Shown piece by piece: positions 12,543 to 25,500 of a DNA stretch of 64,000 nucleotides. The stretch lies in the NCBI GenBank assembly GCA_029531795.1, contig JAPEIS010000010.1:682001-746000 (forward strand), read 5' to 3'. This stretch comes from Sclerotinia nivalis. Lineage: Eukaryota > Ascomycota > Leotiomycetes > Helotiales > Sclerotiniaceae. Position 1 is the first letter of the stretch. Every line of letters begins with the position of its first letter. The notes beneath the pieces are model-generated. The model searched no databases, was not told the DNA's origin, and saw nothing but the letters and a program-made list of their open reading frames with translations. Made by a program: the position numbers and the translations under genes.

Positions 12543-12899
12543 ATGTCAACCTCAACCTCAACCTCACCCTCACCCTCACCCTAACCACACAACCAAACTA
12601 AACCCCGGGTCCAAAATCAACACACATGCACCCTCCCAGCCACCCACACACACTCACTTTTCTCATGCACGAAACCCCAACCTCCCCAATCCCCCCACAA
12701 AAACCAAACCCTCACCCCCCAAACCCCAAGTCCTGAGAGTACGAGGCGGTTATAAAACCACCACATTCACCCACTTCAACAATCCCGATATACCCGGTAC
12801 CAATCCTATAGAGGTGGGTAATATACCAGTCTATCGAATAGAGGAAATATGCTAACGTGTGCATAGAAAACGAGTGGATGCTGTTGTTTGATGATGTAG
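12543..12899 (+). pseudogene. CaaX array unit B (start frame does not match)
   Basis: The last exon 12867-12899 encodes KTSGCCCLMM and stop: a CaaX box preceded by two more cysteines, like the doubly lipidated tails of Ras proteins. The intron is 12814-12866 (donor GTGGGT, branch GCTAAC, 53 bases, phase 0). Upstream the body is open in the matching frame and is extremely Pro/His/Thr-rich. The ATG at 12543 stands in the same context as in unit A (CAACATGTCA / AACATGTCA), but its own frame hits a TAA after 12 codons; the body lies in the neighbouring frame. The only in-frame ATG is far upstream at 12358. A one-base frameshift within the CAACCT/CACCCT repeat is the simplest explanation; an unrecognised 5' exon is possible. 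Confidence 0.5.
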
Positions 12900-13368
12900 G
12901 GCAGTAGGAATTATATTGTGAGGATGCTACTTTTTGCTAGATAAATGGCGAGGTGTATTGATGGAATTACCGATGCTGTAGGAATTTCGCACAGGGCTTT
13001 TGGATATGGAAGGTCTGTATAGTAAATAATCGTAGCGTTTCAAAGATGTCAAAAACACAAATGAATTTTTTCAGAAGAATATCACCCATGATAACTATCA
13101 ACAGCCAAAGCACGGAAGATATTGGCCCGCAGAACAATCAACCTCAGCTCCCCTCTTCAGATCAAGGCCTCAGCCAGAGGAATCCCAGAGCTCCGCGTCA
13201 CCGCATATAGAATATGACTAGACGGAATTTGAATATTTAAAGCCTTATTTAGGGCCGGTAGATAATCCTCGTCGTGGGGGGATAAAGTATCAGCAATCAG
13301 CAGCAAAGGCCCACGAGCGGAAAGTCCGCTTCGATCAGCCATCAGTACCGCTTCTTCCAAGTGACAAC

Positions 13369-14026
13369 ATGTTCGAACAACAAAGAGGACCCTACAACCC
13401 GACGTCCTACGCAGCACAACAACCAGATATTACTCGCGGACGCACACGCATTGAAGTCCCCATGTCGAAAGACCCCTCTACACACCAGCCACCAGCACGG
13501 GTAAATCAATCGGTAGAGAAATCTGTAACGCAATTACTCGTAGTACCTGTAAAGAAAGCGAGTAGGGCAAAAGATTTCTATGAGATGACATTCATGCTAA
13601 AATCTGGTGATCGTCGTCATGGGGTTCGGGAAGTAAGATAATGCATAAACCCTTTCGCTCAATAAGCACGAAGCATACTGTGAAAGAAGTAGATCGAGAT
13701 ACATGCGTCCTGATTGCATGTTGCAAAGGGGGAATAGGAATAAAGAACTGATTAGATTACATTGTAAAGGCTTCAAATAGTATAATTAATAGAATTAACA
13801 ATGAATTTAAATTATATATAATAGATATACAAAAAGATTAATAAAAAATGATTGATTATTCAAGAAAAAGAGGGCGAAGCCTTTTCCTTATATCTAATTA
13901 CAAAGGATCATGTAACCTATTGACTATGAATTAGTTACGTATTTAGCTTCAATAATCCAACTTTCTCACAATACTAACACATTTTACTAGGGAAAAAAGA
14001 AATCACCCAGGTGTTTGATGATGTAG
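13369..14026 (+). CDS. CaaX array unit C
   Basis: Exon 1 is 13369-13632 (88 codons), the intron 13633-13990 (donor GTAAGA, branch ACTAACA, phase 0) and the last exon 13991-14026 encodes GKKKSPRCLMM and stop, 99 residues in all. The tail differs from the others: it pairs a single CaaX Cys with a basic patch (KKK-x-x-R), the K-Ras4B type of membrane signal, instead of extra cysteines. The body is hydrophilic, with no recognised domain. The same frame is open upstream to about 13095 except for a TAG (13207-13209), so the gene may once have begun further upstream. The 358-base intron is unusually long and holds an AT-rich, inverted-repeat-bounded segment. Confidence 0.55.
13751..13898. mobile_element. 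Possible MITE-like insertion in the intron of unit C
   Basis: The left end ATTAGATTACATTGTAAAGG (continuing CTTC) and the reverse complement of the right end (13876-13898) match imperfectly over about 23 bases, including a perfect 9-base AAAGGCTTC/GAAGCCTTT pair. The interior is very AT-rich and non-coding. No target-site duplication is obvious. Confidence 0.3.
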
Positions 14027-14621
14027 ATTAATGAGTATGGAAAGCTGCGGATAAAACTTCACATAATGTTGTATTTTTATTATGGAGAGAACATCGCGAG
14101 GTACTACCACGAAGTGTGTATATTGGAGTTCCTGGCGCTATCAAATGGATTTTAAATATTTCTAGCTTGTAGCATAAACACTCTTTACTTTCTCTCAAGC
14201 AAAACTAAGTTTTAAAAACTTTAATGAATCCTTTCACTACACAATTACTTTAATCTGAAAAACATCCAAAATACATCTCAAACAGTCATTCCCACACCAT
14301 TATCTCCAGTCATTTATTCAATCCCTTTCTCCAATTATGTGTCACATCATACTTATGGCTATATACCACAATAACGACTCATAAGCCAAGTAAAAAGGGT
14401 ACGTAGCATTGTATCACCATCTCTTTTAGGAAATGATCAAAGATACCAAAATATCACAGTACATCCAAACTTCAATACGTTTACCACGCTTCAAGCATCT
14501 TACTTTCTGCACTTTGCTTCGAGTACCTCGAAAAGAGTCATTGATTCATATCGCTGTTCCTCTTGCTCACCTCGCTCGCCTCGCCTTTGTTCCACGTTCG
14601 TATTCAAACCCAAAATCCAGC
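14027..14621. other. Spacer between units C and D
   Basis: It contains the 3' block of unit C (14168-14200), the shared TGGCTATA phrase and the C/T-rich leader of unit D. No independent gene is supported. Confidence 0.4.
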
Positions 14622-14932
14622 ATGTCATCCTCGCGAAAAGATATGAATTCGAAAGCGCAGGTCGCCTCGAAGGAGAAGCCACATACTAGTATCTTCACTG
14701 AAGTGAATATCGATGTCGGACCATCGCGAAGACCGCCGCCAATATATGTCAAGGACCCGCGTAATGTATGTTTCGATGATATGGAAGAAGTGAGAAAGTC
14801 TGATGCTCGTCATGATACAAAGGTATTAGGGATGATACATAATCCACACTTGACTTCAACATATTTGGGAAGTTTACTAATTTCTTTGAACAGAGTAAAG
14901 AAAAATCGGGATGTGCCTGTTTGATGATGTAG
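14622..14932 (+). CDS. CaaX array unit D
   Basis: Intact. Exon 1 is 14622-14822, the intron 14823-14893 (71 bases, phase 0) and the last exon 14894-14932 encodes SKEKSGCACLMM and stop; 79 residues. The CaaX box is CLMM with another Cys two residues before it, so farnesylation plus palmitoylation is plausible, which would direct the protein to plasma membrane or endomembranes. The body is charged and Pro-containing, with no domain I know. I chose ATG 14622 because it begins MSSS in the same context as units A and B (ATGTCN after a pyrimidine-rich leader); the frame is open further upstream to 14433. If the intron is retained, the frame continues for 33 residues and ends without a CaaX box. Confidence 0.65.
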
Positions 14933-15769
14933 GTTGCATCATGTACTCGAGTAGATTACCAGCGGATATCTCCTAGATAGGGATAGGGATATGTGTATGA
15001 TTGAAGATGGGTATTATTGGAGACGGGTATTATTGGAGATATATATCGTTGGGAATGGATATCATTAGGAGTGAATATTAATGGAAACGGGCATCACAAG
15101 GAATAAACATTATTGAAAACGGATATAATTAGGCACCAGGAATCATTTTACCTCCATATTATATCCAATTCTTCGGGGGGTAGCTAGTGCTTTAAGAATG
15201 ACTACTTTCCCTGAAGTTATTGCTATCATTAGAACTACCGATGCTCCCGGATTTCCACGTCGATTTTGGATATTTATTGGCTGTATGATAAACAATCATT
15301 GCTTCTTAATCGGTTCCTAGAACGCAATCTAGCTCTTCGCACAATCTTGACTGTAATGAAATAGCTTTATGTGTAAATATGAGTTTCGACCACTCGAGGA
15401 GAAAAGAGATGAGAATATACCAAAGGGTAACCTTTGACTTCAGGAGTCGTAGGTACTTCAGGGCCTATAAGTGTCATACTTATAACTATGCATCCCTAAA
15501 AAAACGATTCATCATAACCTACACTATAGAATATATATTTTTGCATCCTCTTCCTTGCAGGATTCCTCAAGAATTCAAAACCATATACTTCAAGTATTCA
15601 TAAATTTATCATCTTTGATCTTCCTACGCACCAGTGTCGCTCTAAACACTTCGAACTAATAATAATTCGCATCGTCCTTCCCCTCGCGCCCCTTACTCTC
15701 TTTCCTTTTGAGTTTCAAACATCAAAACCCCAACACCTCGAAATCAGTATTTTACCCTCACGCAACAGT
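14933..15769. other. Spacer between units D and E with degenerate short repeats
   Basis: From about 14988 to 15140 a degenerate 17-18-base theme (GGGTATTATTGGAGA-like) recurs about seven times. Related words appear after unit E (16410-16445). The 3' block of unit D lies at 15280-15312. No gene is supported. Confidence 0.4.
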
Positions 15770-16369
15770 ATGCATTCAAGACACCAAGTAACCCCTCAGA
15801 ACCAAGCACAAAACGATGAGTTCGGTATAGACACTGCCGATGCCTGGCCTCAGTACCACTATCCTCGACGCGAACTAGGGGAAAGGCAAGCAAACACGCC
15901 GGTGCGCGCGCGACGCAATTTACAAAGCACCCTCCACTATCCTCCGCAAAAACAACCAGAAAACATAAAAGCCGCGCAGATCAAAACACCACTAATTGCG
16001 GTGACAGGCAATGGACATCTTCGCACGCCGCCAGGAGGATATCAAATGAAAAATCCTAAACATTTTCACGACCCAATTAAAACGTTTGATGAGAACATTT
16101 TGTTTCCGGCAGTAGAGCAAGGTGATTCCAGGACCAACAGGACGTCAGAAGAATATTCCCAAGGGTATAAAAAATATTTCCAGGGAGAAACCTCACGGTC
16201 GGCGGCTCCACGGGCGGGGGCTTCGAGGGTGGCGGAGGCAGAACGTCAGCAGCGACCAAAAAGCCATCTTGTAAGCAAAACATAATCACCAACCCACTCA
16301 AAAACAGAAAGCATACTAACTTCCCCCCCTTCCCCCCCCAAAAAGAATAGCTGCTGTTCGACAATGTAA
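15770..16369 (+). CDS. CaaX array unit E
   Basis: Intact. Exon 1 is 15770-16270 (167 codons), the intron 16271-16345 (donor GTAAGC, long C-run before the AG, phase 0) and the last exon 16346-16369 encodes NSCCSTM and stop; 174 residues. CSTM fits a CaaX box with Met last, and the preceding Cys could be palmitoylated. The body is hydrophilic and looks disordered, rich in Gln, Arg, Pro and Asn, with no recognised domain. It is the most diverged unit: the Leu-Met-Met tail is replaced, but the exon plan, phase and 3' block are kept. Retention of the intron would end the protein four residues after the donor (VSKT) and remove the lipid anchor. Confidence 0.65.
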
Positions 16370-16970
16370 ATTATCAAAGGCATCGCTTGGACGGGGTAAT
16401 ATGACATTGGAGGTGGGTATAATTGGGAATGCGTATCATCATCATTGGAGTTACTACCCAGTAGTTCTTTGAGGGGTACTAGAACTCTGGGAGTTTACTA
16501 ATGGCGTGGAGATTTATCCACACACAAATTCGAAGATCGTTAAACTCTCTGCACAATAATCAAATAATAGTCGCTTTCCCTCCAATAGGTTTTTGTAACC
16601 ATAATTGCAAAAAATGTGCTACTAAACACCATCAAGAACGTGAGCTTTCTGTTGGCAGGCAAACAGGCAAGTAGGCTGGTCAAATAATATCTCACTTGAG
16701 GGTTCTCAAGAAATGTTATATCACATAAAACTGTACTGTACTCAAGTGTTGATCATGCCCACCCCCGAACCAGAACTAATGAAAGAATATTCACATAATC
16801 TACTGAGTGCCACACAAAAATCGTCCAACATCACAACCTCGCAACACAAGGCTCAGTCATTCCTTCATATACATATCCAAATTCACATAACCATCTTCAT
16901 TTTCCATGCATTACTAACATCCCGATCCTCACAACATCGCCTTTTCCCTTTCCCTTATAACCCCAGGCAG

Positions 16971-19028
<2,058 letters not shown>

Positions 19029-21158
19029 ATTTCCTATTCTCTTTCACTTCCGTAATATAATTCGTCCACTTGACCAAAAAGAAAACTATCAAGGTAAAAG
19101 ACCGAGCTCTCAAGGTGTACAAAGAAGTTACGTTGTTGATGTTTAGTGTTTAGAAAGAAGTCAAGTATGAAGTACCGTGTAGCAGTTTATTTGTAAAGGA
19201 AGTTGGTGCGGACTTCTTTCGGACAAGTCGTAGGTGAGGGGCAAGCTTTTACTTCATCTACCCCACCTCTCATACCATTCACAATACGTAAGGTTAAGGT
19301 TAGGTCGGGTCATTCTAGAATCTAAGGTGTATGCTGCAGAGGTTTTCCTAATGGGGTATTATAAAGCCAAAGCCAAAGCCAAAGCTATATGAATTTCTAT
19401 TCTCTTGTAGATGAAGATATCGATATTTGACTCATAGTTCTATGGAGACATTGCTGGGAAATACAAGTATCAATTAATCAATTATCAATTATTACCTAGT
19501 ACCTATGATAAGATACCTACCTACAGACCTCATAAACAAATACCAAGATAGTTCTTTCTACCGGGTACTGCGTATACAAAAAGCTTAACAATGAAATCGG
19601 AGCACATCGGCATTCATCCACATATAAAACAAGTCCCTAAACTATGGACCCCGCACTTCGGGATCTTTTATCTAGATTAAGTAATATGTAGACGTTAAAA
19701 GCTCTTCAAATTTATAGTGAACCACATTCGAATTCCCCTCATGCGAATAAGAGACAGGACGACAGAGTACGGTCTAAAAATCCTATGGTGTCAAGAATCA
19801 TTACTGGGTGATATATCAAACCAATTCCTCGATACATTTTGTCCTTCATCTACCCCTCTCTATCTTCTATCCTCTTCTACTTTCCCCCCTCCCCTCTCTA
19901 TCCTCTTCCCCTCTCCTCATTGCCCCTCTCTGCCATTTCGGCAAGATCCTCTCCATACACATTAACATTACATATTACATATAACTAAACCCCCAATAAA
20001 TACCGAATCAACTCCTCGCAATTCGGAAACTCTAATTCTCCTCACTATATCGCCCAATTTCCCCTCATATGCGTACATCATATCACATCATATAATAACT
20101 TAGCCCTCCCCCCATTTCAAGAACCTACCAACCAACAAACCAAAACACCAAACAAACACCCTCCCCTACCCTACCCTCCTCCTCTCCCACCCGCAACAAA
20201 GCGACAGTAATCCATTTCATAACTCCTCAAGTGCTCCGTACAGTTTGTAACATGACAACATCGTAGAGGAAGGCAGATGCTGTATCCACCCCCTCCCCAC
20301 CGGCTTTTCCCCTCTTCTCTTCACATCCTTCCCACTTCCCACTTCCCATACCATCCATCTCATACAAACCATCACCACCCATCTCCTCCCTCTCATCAAT
20401 ATGCATACATACAAAAACTATAATCAATCTATCTATCTACTCTACCAATCAGTCAATAATATTTTCCCATTACAGCCACAAACCTCTAATTCTCAAAAAC
20501 ATTTTATTGCCTACTGCACCCACCACATATAACTCCCAAGTCTCCTATTTCGATTATTCAATTTCTGGTAGTAACATGAGCATATATACACGCAAGACAC
20601 GGACACATCATCTATTCTCCCTGGATCAAAATGTATCATTTCATTTTGTATATGCCACTCTTCACTACCTAGGTATCTTCCATTCGCTATTGGTATCTTT
20701 CCACAATGACACCATCATATCAAACCTGCCAAGATTCCCTCCCCCATTCCCTCCCCCCTGGCCTGCACTACCCCATCTTCCTTCAAACCCCACTTTCCCT
20801 CTCTCGCCATCACATCCTTCTACCTCGCCTGGTATAAGCGTAAGCAAACCCTCACTTCCATCAAACCACCATCAAACCACCATCAATATCAAACGAAAGA
20901 AAGGCCAGAAAGCTACTTCATCGTAGCTTCTAAAGAAAGAGAAAAAAAGGCCATTCATAAAAGAAAAGAAAAAACGCCATCCACTCCCCCATAATGGTAT
21001 TGTGATATAATATGACTACAAAGCTGTGCCCCGAAGATTCCCTTTTCATTCCCACCGCATATTAAGGAACGGGAGCACGGCTTCCCAAATGAAACTTTTT
21101 ATAATAACGTGTGTGCGTAGATGGATGAAAAAATCGTTACAAATCCCATCCTATTTGA
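19029..21158. other. Intergenic region
   Basis: No supported gene. It contains four copies of AAAGCC (about 19364-19386) and long C/T-rich stretches (19840-19940, 20160-20350, 20730-20830), which account for the ORFs seen here. Confidence 0.4.
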
Positions 21159-22559
21159 TTAAAAGTTTTGTGAAATACCGGCACTTTGTTGACCTGGGTA
21201 ATGTGATGGGTTTTCAATTCGTGTGTTTCTCCTTGCTGATACATCACGTATAACTGGTTGTCCTGAAGCTTCGGCTCGATTTGGTGGGCTTCCATATGGT
21301 GTTGCATCAGTATATGGGTTTCCAGCTCCATATTGATCATAATATTGTCCACCTGCATTATATCCACCTGCACCTTCACCTGATCCATCTGATCGATTGG
21401 CAGCACTGTATGTCGATGAAGCATTCGATAGCCCTCGGTTTATATCGCGATTTCCTCCTGTAGTTGGTCCCATAGCACCCATGCCTTCGTCTTCATGGTG
21501 ATCAACTAAAGGATTGTCAGATCGAGTATCGGAGACTGCATGAGTCGGTGAGTTTCCTTCCGAATAAGCCATACCAATTCCACCTGCGGATTGACCACCG
21601 GATAATGTTGTTGAAGCTTTTCTTCCCGATGAGGCTACCGCTGTGGTACCCCATCCACGATAACCAGATCCTTCTTCTTCACGCATTTCGAATGGTCCAT
21701 CACTTCCTCCTGATCCTACAGCTGGAATTGTTGGATCATTGTTGGGGTTGTATCCATATTCCTCGACTTCCTTTCTTCTCATTTCTTCGGCATCCTTACG
21801 TTGTTTTCGTTTCCTCCAAAAGAATAATCCAGCAGCAATTAAAGCAGCAACTGCAACAATAGGTACAACTACTGCGATAGCAATTGTTCCTCCACTTCCA
21901 ATACCCGACTTTCCCGATTTACTTGTCCCTGTATTGCTAAGACCGGCTGTTCCGGAAGCTGTGGGGGATGATGAAGTCGATGATGCAGAAGATGATTTGG
22001 ATGTAATAGCTTGTGTAGATGTAATATATTCAGTTGTAACTTGTCCAGATGATATACCGTCAGTTGGAGTTACAGTAACAACGGATACAACGACTGTAGG
22101 TGTTGGAGTATCGACTGCGGCTGCTGTTGTGGGTGTCGTCTTGGATTCAGTAGTTTGAGTAGTAGGTGCAGGTACTACTGCAGAAGTAGTGGGAGTTGTT
22201 GCAACTGTTACTGGAGTTGTCGCTGATGGTATTGTTGGCGCTGGCGTTGTTGGGGTCGGTGTAGTTGGCGTCGGTGGTGCTGGGGTTGTTGACGTTGAAG
22301 TCTGTGGAGCTGGAAGTACTACACTACTGCTAGAAACAGGAGTTACAGGATCAGGACTTGTGACTGCAGTCGATGAACTTGTGTTAGCAATTGCACTTGA
22401 GGTAGATGTCGTGGATGTTAATGATTGAGAAGTCGAAGAAGGGACTTCAGCAGAAGAAGTAGCAGCTACAGGCGGCGCACTGGTTGCCATACTTGTATTG
22501 TTAGAAGACATCGTGAATTGTCTGGCGACAAATTTCTCAGGCTTCCTATATGTAGCCAT
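21159..22559 (-). CDS. Ser/Thr-rich single-pass membrane protein, Mid2-like
   Basis: A single exon from ATG 22559 gives 466 residues. Residues 1 to about 215 are dominated by Ser, Thr, Pro and Ala, as in a heavily O-mannosylated ectodomain. One transmembrane helix (about 222-245, AIAVVVPIVAVAALIAAGLF) is followed by the basic stop-transfer WRKRKQRK. The cytoplasmic tail of about 215 residues is Gly/Ser/Tyr-rich and ends RRNTRIENPSHYPGQQSAG. This matches fungal Mid2/Wsc-type surface proteins that report cell-wall stress, although no WSC cysteine domain is present. There is no clear N-terminal signal peptide; either the helix acts as a signal anchor or a short first exon is missed. In-frame Mets at 22514 and 22493 are alternatives. 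Confidence 0.75.
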   Translation of the reverse strand: MATYRKPEKFVARQFTMSSNNTSMATSAPPVAATSSAEVPSSTSQSLTSTTSTSSAIANTSSSTAVTSPDPVTPVSSSSVVLPAPQTSTSTTPAPPTPTTPTPTTPAPTIPSATTPVTVATTPTTSAVVPAPTTQTTESKTTPTTAAAVDTPTPTVVVSVVTVTPTDGISSGQVTTEYITSTQAITSKSSSASSTSSSPTASGTAGLSNTGTSKSGKSGIGSGGTIAIAVVVPIVAVAALIAAGLFFWRKRKQRKDAEEMRRKEVEEYGYNPNNDPTIPAVGSGGSDGPFEMREEEGSGYRGWGTTAVASSGRKASTTLSGGQSAGGIGMAYSEGNSPTHAVSDTRSDNPLVDHHEDEGMGAMGPTTGGNRDINRGLSNASSTYSAANRSDGSGEGAGGYNAGGQYYDQYGAGNPYTDATPYGSPPNRAEASGQPVIRDVSARRNTRIENPSHYPGQQSAGISQNF

Positions 22560-25500
22560 GTTAGTCACCAAACTCTCAATTATTCACTCACGCTACATTC
22601 AGGCCAAATGTAGATGGAGTAGTAGTAATTGATATAATATCTTACCCTCAGCCAATCTTTCCCCTTTATTAACCAACTTTATGTGTTGTTGAAGTGTGGA
22701 GAACTTCGATGCGAAGTAGTTTCGAATTGGTCGAAGAAGGTAGGTATTCAAGCACAAACGAAATGTGCTTCGAAATTGACCGGATGAAGATCAATGGGGA
22801 TTAAATTAAACTATTGGTTTTGGTGTAGTCTCCGTACGATGATTACGGATTACGAACGCTTTGATTATTGTTCTTCGGTGAAAAAGATTTCGACACGTCG
22901 CAGAAATTGTAAAATAAATGGTCGTAAAGTTTTGTGAAAAAGAGAGAAAAACAGTTAATCAAATAGGGTTTCTCTTAAGGCGTCTAAATTTTTGGAATCG
23001 ACAAGAAGTAAAAGGTTTGAAGAAGATCGAGTTTGTTGTCAAGTAACGAACGAAGGGGTAAAGTAGTAAAATGGTTGAATTCGGTAGATGGTTGTTATTT
23101 TTTTGGATGTTGAATGTTTTTTCAGTACTCACCCAGTACCTACTCGTCTATTATCGTTTGGACGAATGAGATTCCAGGTAGGGTAGGTAGAAGAAAAGAG
23201 CCTGTGTAGAAATTGAGGCGTTCCAGTAGTGAGAAGAAAGAAAGAATGAGTGAATTTGTTTTCGAATTGTTTTCAGCCTTTTCGAATATGGACGAATTGA
23301 ATGAATTGAATGAATGAATTGGACCGAATGATAGTTGGTTTCAATGTTTTGTGCCCGTTATGTGAGACAAATAAGTGACATCTCAGACAAGAATTTTCCC
23401 CTTCCTTTTCATTCAAGCTCACTCCACTCAGGCTACACGAACGAACCTCCACCAAGTAGCTTTTTTCCTTCTCTTTTCAGGGTTCAAGGTATTTGTTTTT
23501 TCTAAAGCCCGAGCCAACGTGGTACGAAATTAGATTTCTTGGATGGCGGTGGACTGGGCAGCCTGGGCAGCCTGGGCTTTGACCGTGATATCGGGATTTT
23601 AGGGATAATTCGTGGGTCGAATTGATTCTTGATTTATATCGATATGAGGTATGGTCGTTTGTTGTCTTCTTTGATCTCGAGGAATGTGTTTTTTAAGTAG
23701 AGGACTCGATGAGATGAATCGATGTTACTCCTATGAAAACCATCAGAACAAATATATCTTGAATGGATTTTTGTTGACATGAACAAAACTTGAAGGTATT
23801 AGAAGCGGGAAGTTAGTACTAGGTAGCTGGAAGCTTATACAGGTGCTAAAGTTTTAGGGTAGGTAGTACTCGAATAGTCCTCCGTAAGTAGGTAGTATCA
23901 AGTTGGTTCCTGCTCTAATAAATACAACTAACTAGGTAGGTAATTGACTTCCGAGGTCTACATTTCTAGTTCTTATCTCCTTCTCCTTGATCGCCTTGTT
24001 CTTTATATTCCTCGGTATTTCTCATGGAAATGAGATACGATGTAGATCAGACAACTGAATCGTGAGAAACGAACATCGATAGTCTACAGACTAATAAGAT
24101 CCAAAAAGTATATCTCCCGTACAAAAAAATCATCCCAACTTCAGGACCTATTTCTCATACTCTTTTGTGATATTTCGAGATACATATCGCCTGCACTGCG
24201 CCTGAAATGTTCTCAAGAGGCACAATTGGTGGTTCCCTTTTAGCATGCAGTGTCAATCATGATATCCCCACGAATCAGAATTGATGATATCGTCAAAATA
24301 CGAATGTACGAAGTAAGAAAACGACCGTTTCATTTGTGGCTGTGTTTTATGTAGGTAAGAAAAATTCAATCACATCAATAACAACGGCGTCGGTCAAATG
24401 ATTAATCATATCTTAAGCCACAATCGTATTGCACCCACCTTATTTCATCGGCGCAATCCGCTGGGTTGAGTTATCGACGAGCTTGCCGTCATTCTGGAGC
24501 TCACCATCACCATGGAACTCAACTCATGATTCACGAGCATTCATCCCTTCACAAAGAATGAATCAAACGTTTCCGTCGTTGCTCAAACCTTCTCTTCCGG
24601 GTTGTAACATCATTCGGATCTCTCCTTCCTAATGCATCTTCGTATTACCCAAATTCGGTCAAAACTCCTCCGGATTTGGTGATCACTGTCTCTGTGCGTA
24701 TCAAAAAAACTTCCATCTTGAACTTTTCAAAGTGTCACAATCCCCTTTAACCCCTTGATTAACCTTTCATAAAAATCAAAAGATCTTGCACACAACATCA
24801 AATTCCTCCATCTTCGCAACCAATTCCATTCAGAAGATCTCTCATTTCATCTTAAGATCTAATCCATGAATCCTTACCTTCCATTTCTTCTTTCAATCTT
24901 CCATTCCAGTGAGATTTATTATAGATAATAAGATCAAAAACCCATAATATATATGATTCGTCAATAAATCGGAAATTAAAGAAATACCTACACGGGTGAC
25001 AAAAAACCTTAGGGACATTTCCCCGTTGTTTTTCCAAGTTGGTTAAATTAATAAGCAAGGGGTAGGGCAGGGGCAACATGAAGACCTGTTGAACCACGAG
25101 ATTTCTAGGACCTGGGTTCTTGATTCCTTGCACTTGAGGATTCTCCGATATAAATTTGTATAAACATGGAAGAAAATTGACGTCAGGAAATTATGGTAAG
25201 TATTGTTGTCAAACTTGACACGAAGAAGAATTCGTTGAGTACGAGGAAGAGTAATGGATGTTGCTGGTCTGCAAGTGATTTGGCCAAATCTTTCATTTCC
25301 TCGGGTATTTGGTTCACCTTGAAACCATTTACATATTACCCCGAATTGAGGAAAGTACACTGTACCCATAGAATTAGTTTCGAACAAACATGGAGGCTCA
25401 AAAGAGTGACATGATTTGAGAATCAGCGATTCGAATGAACATCTCCAATTCATGCAAGAATTAAAAACAATGCAAAGTCTCAGCTAGTCAGTTGTGCCTG

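Larger units (their letters stand above)
11064..16595 (+). repeat. Tandem array of five CaaX-tail genes (units A-E)
   Basis: Five consecutive plus-strand units share one plan: a C/T-rich leader, a variable body exon, a phase-0 intron, and a tiny last exon ending in a prenylation box. Four last exons contain the same 13 bases, GTTTGATGATGTA, encoding Leu-Met-Met-stop after a Cys; the fifth encodes Cys-Ser-Thr-Met-stop. Downstream of each stop is a related 3' block with the theme AATAATCGTTGCTTTCTCTC (about 11721-11760, 13016-13050, 14168-14200, 15280-15312, 16550-16595). This shows that the units arose by tandem duplication. The body sequences no longer align convincingly. Confidence 0.8.

Noticed and set aside
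12358..12855. 165-residue ORF beginning at 12358 as a complete gene
   Set aside because: The start lacks the leader context of the other units and the ORF runs through the donor into the intron of unit B; only its later part matches the array plan.
11064..16369. CaaX units as a-factor-type mating pheromone precursors
   Set aside because: Precursors of this kind are usually very short, or carry repeated peptide copies; these bodies are long, variable, without repeats, and followed by multi-Cys or polybasic tails. Not excluded, but not preferred.
20507..20926. 139-residue Pro/Ser-rich ORF
   Set aside because: Composition follows the C/T-rich DNA; no motif, no intron signals, no clear leader.
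21548..22428. Plus-strand Val/Gly-rich ORFs
   Set aside because: Antisense shadows of the Ser/Thr-rich Mid2-like gene.
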